Of a DNA stretch of 64,000 bases, positions 37,632-43,823 are shown piece after piece (positions within the stretch are counted from its first letter, which is position 1; the number at the start of each line of letters is the position of its first letter). The notes beneath the pieces were generated by a model. The model searched no databases and was not told the origin of the DNA. It was given only the letters and a program-made list of their open reading frames with translations. Source of the stretch: Opitutaceae bacterium (GTDB lineage Bacteria > Verrucomicrobiota > Verrucomicrobiia > Opitutales > Opitutaceae); contig JAEUGW010000002.1 in NCBI GenBank assembly GCA_016795565.1, forward strand, positions 1 through 64,000, given 5' to 3'. Position numbers and translations under genes: made by a program.

Positions 37632-38555
37632 TCAGCCCTGGCGCGGCAGCCGGACCCAGCCGGCGGGCACGACGTCGGAGGCATCGTGCCGACTCTGGTC
37701 GAACCACGGGTCCGGGGCGATGACCAGCTTGGCGGGCGAGGGATTGAGCCAGGCCGCCCACCACGAGAAGGTGCTGTTCGCGATGGCGAGGTGCTCGCAG
37801 AGGGACATCAGGCGGATCTTGTCGTAGGCGTGCCAGGGCTTCACGCAGCGCACGAACTCGTGCGGGCCGTCGGGCGTGAACTCGCGGGCCACGGCCTCGA
37901 TGTCGTCGGAGAAAATGTAGAGCGTCGCCTGCGGGCTGCGTTCGCGCAGGAGCCGGACGGCCCGGTGGTAGTAGGCGAGGTCCAGCGCGCCAATCTCCCG
38001 CGCGAAGGTGGCGTTGCGCTGGTAGTCGCCGCGGCGGAAGTGCACGGCGGCCGACGGGCCGGAGCGGATGCGCGCGGCGACGGCCTCGACCTCGGGCTGG
38101 GATGGATAACGGAACGAGAAGTGCAGCCGCAGCAGGTCGGCCGCCGGGGCGAAGAATTTTTCCGACTGGAACATGCCGTTGAGGTAGGTGTTGTCGGGCT
38201 GCTCGAGGAACTGGGGGTAGAAGGCGAAGGTGGGCGGCTGGTGCCAGTTGGCCGGGGCGGCGTGGCGCTGCGCGTAGCGGTTCAGGCGGAGCGCTCCGGC
38301 CAGCGTCGTAGCCCAGCGCTCGGTGGTCGTGAGCCTCACGCCACGCACCCGGTCAATCTCCTCCTGGGTGGCGAACTGCTCGGTGATGTTGAGGCAGGAG
38401 AGGGCGTAGCGGTTGTGCGCCTCATACTGGGGGTCGGCGCGGAACCACGAGACGTCGAGCTTGAGGACGGTGCGGCGGTGCTCGGCCAGCGCGAGGCCCG
38501 CCGCGTATTGGAACATCTGGTTGCCGAGTCCGCCGGTGAGGGACGTGATGATCAT
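37632..38555 (-). CDS. Alpha-1,2-fucosyltransferase (GT11)
   Basis: Adds L-fucose in alpha-1,2 linkage to galactose from GDP-fucose, or acts on a related donor/acceptor pair. The GT11 hallmarks are the start IITSLTGGLGNQMFQYAAGLAL, the GDP-fucose-binding AVHFRRGDYQRN, and NSTFSWWAAWLNPSPAKLVIAP near the end. It has 307 residues and a soluble fold, and its start overlaps the upstream FkbM stop by ATGA. No GDP-fucose synthesis genes are in the window. Confidence 0.92.
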   Translation of the reverse strand: MIITSLTGGLGNQMFQYAAGLALAEHRRTVLKLDVSWFRADPQYEAHNRYALSCLNITEQFATQEEIDRVRGVRLTTTERWATTLAGALRLNRYAQRHAAPANWHQPPTFAFYPQFLEQPDNTYLNGMFQSEKFFAPAADLLRLHFSFRYPSQPEVEAVAARIRSGPSAAVHFRRGDYQRNATFAREIGALDLAYYHRAVRLLRERSPQATLYIFSDDIEAVAREFTPDGPHEFVRCVKPWHAYDKIRLMSLCEHLAIANSTFSWWAAWLNPSPAKLVIAPDPWFDQSRHDASDVVPAGWVRLPRQG

Positions 38556-39373
38556 GGGTGCGGGGGTGAGGAGAAGAGCGCGCGCTTGAGCCGGCCGGCC
38601 AGGCGGCGGAGCCAACGGGTGGCGAGGTAGGACCAAGTGCGCGGGCGGCGCACGTTGAGGTAGAGGTGGTCGCCCTCCCCGGTGGCATCGCCGAGGTAAA
38701 TGGCGTGGGCGAGCACGAAGCCGCGGGCCCGCATGAAGCGCGTGATGGCGGGGCCGAGGGCCTGGCCGCGGTAGTTCTCGCGGGCGGAGACCTCGAGCCA
38801 GATCGCCGTGATGCGCGGCAGCATGGCGGTGGCGCCGGCGAGCACGAGCTGCTCCGCGCCCTGCACGTCCATCTGGATGAAATCGATGCGCGCCAGGCCG
38901 CGTTGCGCGCAGAAGTCATCCAGCGTGCCGGTGCGGACGGTGATCGCCTCCTTGAACTCGATCCAGCCGTGCATCGGGCCGGTCGCGGCGGGAGCGAGCA
39001 GCGAGCTGGACTTGTTGCCGTAGTTCCAGTTCTCGCCGGCGAAAAGATCGGGCGGGCGCCCGGAGGAGACGTGGAAGGTTGCCTCGCCTGCGCGGTCGGA
39101 CAGGGCGAGCGGCACGAGCTCGGCGTTGGTGGCGCCGTGGCGGGCGAAGTTGGCGCGAACCAGTTCCTGGTTGGCCGGCAGAGGCTCGAAGGCGAACACC
39201 CGGGCGTGCGGGTAGGCCCGGGCGTAGCGCACGGAGTCCTCGCCTTCGCAGGCGCCGATGTCGCAGATCACGAGCGGCTCATCCGCGCGGAACAGGCGTC
39301 CGAACTCGCGCTCGGCGTCGCTCACGGTGGCGAGATAGGCGGTGATGTCGGCCGGTTGGGGCGCGGTTTCCAT
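38552..39373 (-). CDS. FkbM family methyltransferase (fourth)
   Basis: A 273-residue SAM methyltransferase. Motif I is LVICDIGACEGEDSVRYARAY, then VFAFEPLPANQELVRANF, and the signature RIDFIQMDVQGAEQLVLAGA. The basic C-terminus RRLAGRLKRALFSS may associate with membrane phospholipid. The start ATG at 39373 lies 1 base after the preceding stop. It sits between the fucosyltransferase and a second methyltransferase-like gene. Confidence 0.88.
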   Translation of the reverse strand: METAPQPADITAYLATVSDAEREFGRLFRADEPLVICDIGACEGEDSVRYARAYPHARVFAFEPLPANQELVRANFARHGATNAELVPLALSDRAGEATFHVSSGRPPDLFAGENWNYGNKSSSLLAPAATGPMHGWIEFKEAITVRTGTLDDFCAQRGLARIDFIQMDVQGAEQLVLAGATAMLPRITAIWLEVSARENYRGQALGPAITRFMRARGFVLAHAIYLGDATGEGDHLYLNVRRPRTWSYLATRWLRRLAGRLKRALFSSPPHP

Positions 39374-39374
39374 G

Positions 39375-40040
39375 TCAGACCGGGGCGATGCGGATGATGT
39401 CGAGCTCGACCTCGCAGGTGGCGAGGGGGCGGTGCCGGCGGATGAGTTCGCGCAATTCCGCCACGGTCGGATAGCCATCGCGGCCGGTGAAGAGCCGGGC
39501 GTCGTCGATCAGGACGACATGCCGGCCGGCCGGCTGCGCGAGCAAATGCCCGAGTTCGCTGCCGATGGGGGTGTCGGCATCGCCCCGGGCCGAGGGGCCG
39601 GCGCAGAAGTGGCCGTCGAGCCAGAAAAGCGCCGGCCCGGCCAGTTCGCGAAGCAGTTCGGGCAGCACGGTGGCGCTGTCGCCGAGATGCAGCCGGATGT
39701 GGGGCAGATGGGCGAGCTCGCGGCGGTTGAGGGCATGCAACGCGGGGGCCAGCTCGATCGAATGGATCAGGGTGAAGTCGCGCCGCAGGGTGAAGATCGC
39801 GTTGCCGTAGAAGGTGCCGGTCTCGACGAGGGTGCGGATGCCGTGACGGCGGGCATAGTCACGGATGACGCCATACTTGAGCAGGTCGGGGGCCGGCGGC
39901 GGGCAGCCTTCGCGCCGCCAAGCCGCGATCAGCGCGCGGTTCCGGCGCCGGAACCGCCAGTCGCGCCGTGCATCATGCAACGGGTGATAGAGCCCGGTGC
40001 GGCGCAGGCAGGTGCGGGCGAGCGAACGCAGGCGATCCAT
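39375..40040 (-). CDS. Putative methyltransferase-fold protein
   Basis: A 221-residue protein with a Rossmann-like core: TLVETGTFYGNAIFTL resembles motif I but has ETG-x-YG in place of the D-x-G-x-G, then IHSIELAPALHALNRREL, LHLGDSATVLPELL, LFWLDGHFCAG and VVLIDDARLFTG. The WLDGH and IDD pattern occurs in a methyltransferase-like group found in glycan loci, but activity is unproven. A basic N-terminal 40 residues precedes the domain. It lies just downstream of wzt. Confidence 0.68.
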   Translation of the reverse strand: MDRLRSLARTCLRRTGLYHPLHDARRDWRFRRRNRALIAAWRREGCPPPAPDLLKYGVIRDYARRHGIRTLVETGTFYGNAIFTLRRDFTLIHSIELAPALHALNRRELAHLPHIRLHLGDSATVLPELLRELAGPALFWLDGHFCAGPSARGDADTPIGSELGHLLAQPAGRHVVLIDDARLFTGRDGYPTVAELRELIRRHRPLATCEVELDIIRIAPV

Positions 40041-40048
40041 GGTGGTGC

Positions 40049-41278
40049 TCAGAGGCGCTGGAGGCTGGTCGCCATGGAGTTCAGCACGAGGCCGAGACCG
40101 GCGGTGCCCGGGTAGTAGCCGACGGCGTTTTCGCCGGAGCAGTCGATGCGGGCGGCGTCGAACTGCTGCAGGTTGCGGTCATCCTCGCTCAGGCCGATGA
40201 TCACGGTGTAGGTGCCCGCCTCCAACACCACCCGGTCCTGCGTGAAGATCACCTCGTAGTCGCCCGGCGCCAGATCCGCCGGGGGATGCCACACCGTCTG
40301 CACGGCCGTGCCGTCGGCCGACCTGAGGCCCAGGGCCACGCCGAAACGCCGCTGGGCCCGGCTCACATGGAAGCGCACGCGGGCGCGCCAAGGGGTGCCG
40401 ACGGGAAAGTCGGAGCAGGCGTGCCCGGCCAGGTTCTCGACCAGGAGGCCGGTGGCATAGGCGCGGTCGAGCAGCTCGGCCGGGGGCGGCGGAACCGAGG
40501 TGGCGACGCTGTGGGCCAGGCCGTGCTGGTAGATTTCCAGCACGCGCGGGCACGGGCCGGCGGCCTGCACCCGGCCGCCGGCGAGCAGCACGGCGCTGCG
40601 GCAGAGCTCGCGGATGGAGGGCAGGTTGTGGCTGACGAACAGCACGGTGCGGCCCTCGGTGCGGGACACCGCCTGCATCTTGCCGAGGCATTTTTTCTGG
40701 AAGGCGGCGTCGCCGACGGCGAGGACCTCGTCCACGATGAGGATCTCCGGCTCGAGGTGGGCGGCGACGGCGAAGGCCAGGCGCACATACATGCCGCTGG
40801 AGTAGTGCTTCACCTGGGTGTCGAGGAAGCGCTCGACCTCGGCGAAGGCCACGATCTCGTCGAATTTTCGCGCGATCTCGGCGCGGGACATGCCGAGGAT
40901 GGCGCCGTTGAGGTAGATGTTCTCCCGGCCCGAGAGCTCGGGGTGGAAGCCGGTGCCGACCTCGAGCAGGCTGGCGATGCGGCCGCGCAGGCGCACCGTG
41001 CCGGTGGTGGGCTCGGTGATCCGCGAGAGGATCTTCAGCAGGGTGGACTTGCCGGCACCGTTGCGGCCGATGATGCCGACAACGTCGCCCTGGTGGACAT
41101 CGAACGAGACGTCGCGCAGGGCCCAGAACTCCTCCGTGTCGCCTCCGCCCGGCGCGGCCTGGCCGAGCAGGCGGCGGAACCTGCGGGCCAGCGAGTCGCG
41201 CAGCGTGTCCGCGCGCCGCTGGTGCGAGAGGAAGTAGCGCTTGCCGAGGCCGCTGACGCTGATGACGGGGGCTGACAT
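40049..41278 (-). CDS. wzt: Polysaccharide ABC transporter ATPase with Wzt C-terminal domain
   Basis: The ATP-binding half of a Wzm/Wzt exporter that moves lipid-linked polysaccharide across the inner membrane. Residues 1-250 form the NBD: Walker A GIIGRNGAGKSTLLK, signature YSSGMYVRLAFAVA, Walker B ILIVDEVLAVGDAAFQ, switch His in FVSHNL. Residues from about 265 to 409 form a separate beta-rich Wzt_C-type domain (with FGVALGLRSADGTAVQT), which in characterised systems recognises the glycan's non-reducing end. I chose the ATG at 41278; a TTG 11 codons upstream lies in repeat sequence. Its permease partner is displaced upstream by the S23 gene. Confidence 0.93.
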   Translation of the reverse strand: MSAPVISVSGLGKRYFLSHQRRADTLRDSLARRFRRLLGQAAPGGGDTEEFWALRDVSFDVHQGDVVGIIGRNGAGKSTLLKILSRITEPTTGTVRLRGRIASLLEVGTGFHPELSGRENIYLNGAILGMSRAEIARKFDEIVAFAEVERFLDTQVKHYSSGMYVRLAFAVAAHLEPEILIVDEVLAVGDAAFQKKCLGKMQAVSRTEGRTVLFVSHNLPSIRELCRSAVLLAGGRVQAAGPCPRVLEIYQHGLAHSVATSVPPPPAELLDRAYATGLLVENLAGHACSDFPVGTPWRARVRFHVSRAQRRFGVALGLRSADGTAVQTVWHPPADLAPGDYEVIFTQDRVVLEAGTYTVIIGLSEDDRNLQQFDAARIDCSGENAVGYYPGTAGLGLVLNSMATSLQRL

Positions 41279-41285
41279 TGAAGAC

Positions 41286-41330
41286 AATGTGGACGACGGA
41301 CTACGGGACAACGGGACTACGGACGGATGG
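41286..41330. repeat. GGAC-type repeat tract, 3' side of S23 gene
   Basis: Tandem-like units GGACGACGGAC (41291-41301), TACGGGACAACGGGAC and TACGGAC run across the end of the S23 coding region. GGACGACGGAC is the exact inverse of GTCCGTCGTCC at 41772-41782 on the other side of the gene, and CGGACTAC (41297-41304) is the inverse of GTAGTCCG (41791-41798). Confidence 0.75.
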
Positions 41331-41699
41331 CGCCGTTGTGCTGGCTTCGCGCGCCACGGCCTGGGTCAGACCGTGCAAGCAGGCAAAGACCCGCTTCGTT
41401 TGACTATGCAGTTCGGCCGCATCCGTCGGAGCAAAGTAACCCAAGCGCTTTGCCAAGTGCACGAAATACTGCGCCTCGGCCAACGAGGCCCGGGCGATAT
41501 GGAGAAAGTGCAAATAGTCTTTCTGACTTTCGCGGGCCGAGCCTTCGACGATGTTGGCCGGCACGGAGCTCGCCGCTCGACGCAACTGGCCCGTGAGGCC
41601 GTAACGTTCCTCGGGCGGAAAGGTGCGGGTCTTTTCGTAGACGGCCACAGTCAGGTCGTCCGCCAGCCGCCAGGCTTCAATTTTAGTGTAGTTTCTCAT
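41301..41699 (-). CDS. Four-helix-bundle protein (S23 / rRNA intervening-sequence family)
   Basis: A 132-residue member of the S23/TIGR02436 four-helix-bundle family, first known from intervening sequences in 23S rRNA genes and structurally related to the Avd protein of diversity-generating retroelements. Recognisable segments are IEAWRLADDLTVAVYE, FPPEERYGLTGQLRRAASSVPANIVEGSAR and YLHFLHIARASLAEAQYFVHLAKRLGY. The role of free-standing copies is unknown. It interrupts the exporter pair wzm/wzt, and both flanks carry inverted GGAC/GTCC repeats, one of which encodes its last residues (SVRSPVVP). Confidence 0.9.
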   Translation of the reverse strand: MRNYTKIEAWRLADDLTVAVYEKTRTFPPEERYGLTGQLRRAASSVPANIVEGSARESQKDYLHFLHIARASLAEAQYFVHLAKRLGYFAPTDAAELHSQTKRVFACLHGLTQAVAREASTTAPSVRSPVVP

Positions 41700-41750
41700 T
41701 TTCCGTCATCTCCGGCCCGTTGTCTGGTTGTGCCATGATCAGTGGTGCTG

Positions 41751-41800
41751 TGGTCCGTTGAGTGAATGGTGGTCCGTCGTCCTGTCGTCAGTAGTCCGCG
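41751..41800. repeat. GTCC-type repeat tract, 5' side of S23 gene
   Basis: The gap between the S23 gene and the ABC permease holds GGTCCGTTG, GTCCGTCGTCC (41772-41782), TGTCGTC and GTAGTCCG (41791-41798), units inverted relative to the tract at 41286-41330. Together the tracts bracket the S23 gene as loose terminal inverted repeats. Confidence 0.7.
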
Positions 41801-41805
41801 ATTCT

Positions 41806-42636
41806 TCAGATGATGTCCGCGAAGGTGCGCTCGGTGCGGCGGAAATACCAGAGGCCGGAGAGGAGGAGCAGGCCGGCCATGGCGAGGGACACCCCGAGGT
41901 TGACGGGGTCGAGGGCGGGTTCGCCCCGCAACAGGCACCAGCGGAAGCCGTCGATGGCGCCGACCATGGGGTTGAAGGAGTAGAGCGCGCGCCAACTGGG
42001 CAGGTTGGTGGAGCTGAAGCCGACGGGCGAAAGGAAGAGGCCGACCTGCAGCAGGAAGGGCACGACAAAGCGGAAATCCCGGTATTGCACCGTCAGGGCC
42101 GTCAGCCACAGGCCGGTGCCGAGCGCAATCACGAGCGTCAGGAGGATGAACAGGGGCAGGAAGAGCACGCGCCAGTCGGGCACGAACTGCCACCAGGCGC
42201 ACATGCCGCCGAGCAGAATAAAGACGACGAGGAAGTCGATGAGGGCGACGGCGATGGAGGAGAGCGGCACGATCAGCCGCGGGAAGTAGACCTTGGAGAT
42301 GAGGTGGGTGTTGGCCACGAGGCTGCCGCTGGCGTTGGTGAACGCGGCGGAGAACAGCTGCCACGGCAGCAGGCCGCAGAGCACGAGCAGCGGATAGGGC
42401 ACGTTGCCCGCCGGCATGCCGGCGAGCTTGCCGAAGATGAAGGTGAACACCGCGAGCGTGATCGCCGGCTGGATCAGGGCCCAGAGGACGCCGAGCACGG
42501 TCTGCTTGTAGCGGACCTTGATGTCGCGCCAGGCGAGAAAGCCGAGCAGTTCGCGGTAGCGCCAGAGGTCGGCCCAGTAGTGGCGGCTGGCGCGGCCGGC
42601 GGCGAGGACGAGTTCGGGTGGGGCGGGTTTCTCCAT
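41806..42636 (-). CDS. wzm: Polysaccharide ABC transporter permease (ABC-2 type)
   Basis: The membrane half of the Wzm/Wzt-type exporter: 276 residues, six helices, one long N-terminal amphipathic segment with RYRELLGFLAWRDIKVRYKQTVLG, which is the family signature. Then come GVLWALIQPAITLAVFTFIFG and the loop helices. A late SFNPMVGAIDGFRWCLL is also typical. ATG at 42636 lies 4 bases after the upstream GT4 stop. Its ATPase partner is two genes downstream because of the S23 insertion. Confidence 0.93.
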   Translation of the reverse strand: MEKPAPPELVLAAGRASRHYWADLWRYRELLGFLAWRDIKVRYKQTVLGVLWALIQPAITLAVFTFIFGKLAGMPAGNVPYPLLVLCGLLPWQLFSAAFTNASGSLVANTHLISKVYFPRLIVPLSSIAVALIDFLVVFILLGGMCAWWQFVPDWRVLFLPLFILLTLVIALGTGLWLTALTVQYRDFRFVVPFLLQVGLFLSPVGFSSTNLPSWRALYSFNPMVGAIDGFRWCLLRGEPALDPVNLGVSLAMAGLLLLSGLWYFRRTERTFADII

Positions 42637-42640
42637 GCGG

Positions 42641-43720
42641 TCAGGCGAGGGCGGCGGCGAGGCGCCGCGTGAAGGCGGGGAAAGCAAACGTGTCGGCGTG
42701 CCGCCGCACAACCTCCGAATCGCGCGGGTGGCGGACGAGGTCGGCCACGGCGGCGGCGAGGTCGGGGATGTTGCCGTATTCGACCAGCTGGCCGGTGGCG
42801 GCGGTGATGACCTCGGGCGTGCCGCCGGCGCGGGCGCCCAGGCAGGCTTTGCCGTAAATCATGGCCTCGAGGTAAACGAGGCCGAAGCCCTCCTTGCGGC
42901 TGGGCAGGGCGAAGAGGTCGCACGCGGCGTATTCGGCGCGCAGGGCCTCGTCGCTCAACGGCCCGGTGAAGTCCACCGCGAAGCCGACGCCGAGCCGCTG
43001 AAGCAGCGCCTCCAGGCGCGGCCGGTCGTCGCCTTGGCCGACGATGCGCAGCCGGGCCAGCGGGAACTCCCGGCGCACGAGTGGCATCGCCTCGATCAGC
43101 GTGTCCACGCCCTTGTAGGTGTCGGCGGACGACAGGCGCGCCACGGTGAGGATGCGCGGCGTGGCGAAGGGGGCGGCGGAGATGCGGTTGTTGAGGGTCG
43201 GCGAAAAATGGGGATCGAGCGTGTTGGGCACGATGACGAGACGCTCCGGCGGCAGCGCCGGGCAGAAACGCAGCAGCTGCCGCCGGGTGTATTCGCTGAT
43301 GCAGAGGATGCGCCGGGCACCGAGCAGGGCGCGGCGCTCGAGCAGCGAGAAGGGGCGCCAGACCTCGATGCCGTGGGCGACCAGATAGTAGCGCAGGCGC
43401 GGGTTGAACACCTGGGCGAGCCGGGCCACGGCGAGCTGGTGCAGATGACCGCACACCAGCACCTCGGCCCGCCGCCCCAGCCGGATGGCCTCGAGGATGA
43501 AGCGCAGCTTGCGGCGGCTGCAGCCGGCCATTTCGCCAAATTGGGCATTGGTGTAGCGGGGCAGGCGGCCGTCGTGGCCGGGGTGGTCGTTCAGGACGAG
43601 TGCATCCACGCGTCCCGCCGGCCCGGCGAGTTCGCAGAGCGCCTTGAGGTAGAGGCGCATGATGCGCGCGATGCCGCCCTCGTGGAGGAAAAGCTCGGGC
43701 GAAAGGAGGAGGGCCTTCAT
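42641..43720 (-). CDS. Glycosyltransferase family 4
   Basis: A 359-residue GT-B transferase. MKALLLSPELFLHEGGIARIM has the conserved GGI loop. The donor domain shows ILTVARLSSADTYKGVDTLIEA and ALPSRKEGFGLVYLEAMIYGKACLG with the E-x7-E pair. ATG at 43720. The gap upstream holds the 43741 palindrome, so it may be read from asnB or from its own promoter. Confidence 0.91.
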   Translation of the reverse strand: MKALLLSPELFLHEGGIARIMRLYLKALCELAGPAGRVDALVLNDHPGHDGRLPRYTNAQFGEMAGCSRRKLRFILEAIRLGRRAEVLVCGHLHQLAVARLAQVFNPRLRYYLVAHGIEVWRPFSLLERRALLGARRILCISEYTRRQLLRFCPALPPERLVIVPNTLDPHFSPTLNNRISAAPFATPRILTVARLSSADTYKGVDTLIEAMPLVRREFPLARLRIVGQGDDRPRLEALLQRLGVGFAVDFTGPLSDEALRAEYAACDLFALPSRKEGFGLVYLEAMIYGKACLGARAGGTPEVITAATGQLVEYGNIPDLAAAVADLVRHPRDSEVVRRHADTFAFPAFTRRLAAALA

Positions 43721-43740
43721 GGCGCGGAGCGGCGGTATTC

Positions 43741-43803
43741 CTGTAGCGGCGGTCTATGACCGCCGGGCCTCGAAAAGCGACGGTCATAGACCGCCGCCAC
43801 AGT
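43741..43803. repeat. Palindromic repeat, GTAGCGGCG family, copy 2
   Basis: The arms CTGTAGCGGCGG at 43741 and CCGCCGCCACAG ending at 43802 pair with one mismatch. Inside, GGCGGTC-tat-GACCGCC and GGTC-ata-GACC form two hairpins. It shares GTAGCGGCGGTC and GACCGCCG with the copy at 17891, but its centre differs. It lies in the 103-base gap between asnB and a GT4 gene and has no coding potential. Confidence 0.85.
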
Positions 43804-43823
43804 TACGGAGTGCGCGGGCCGGC

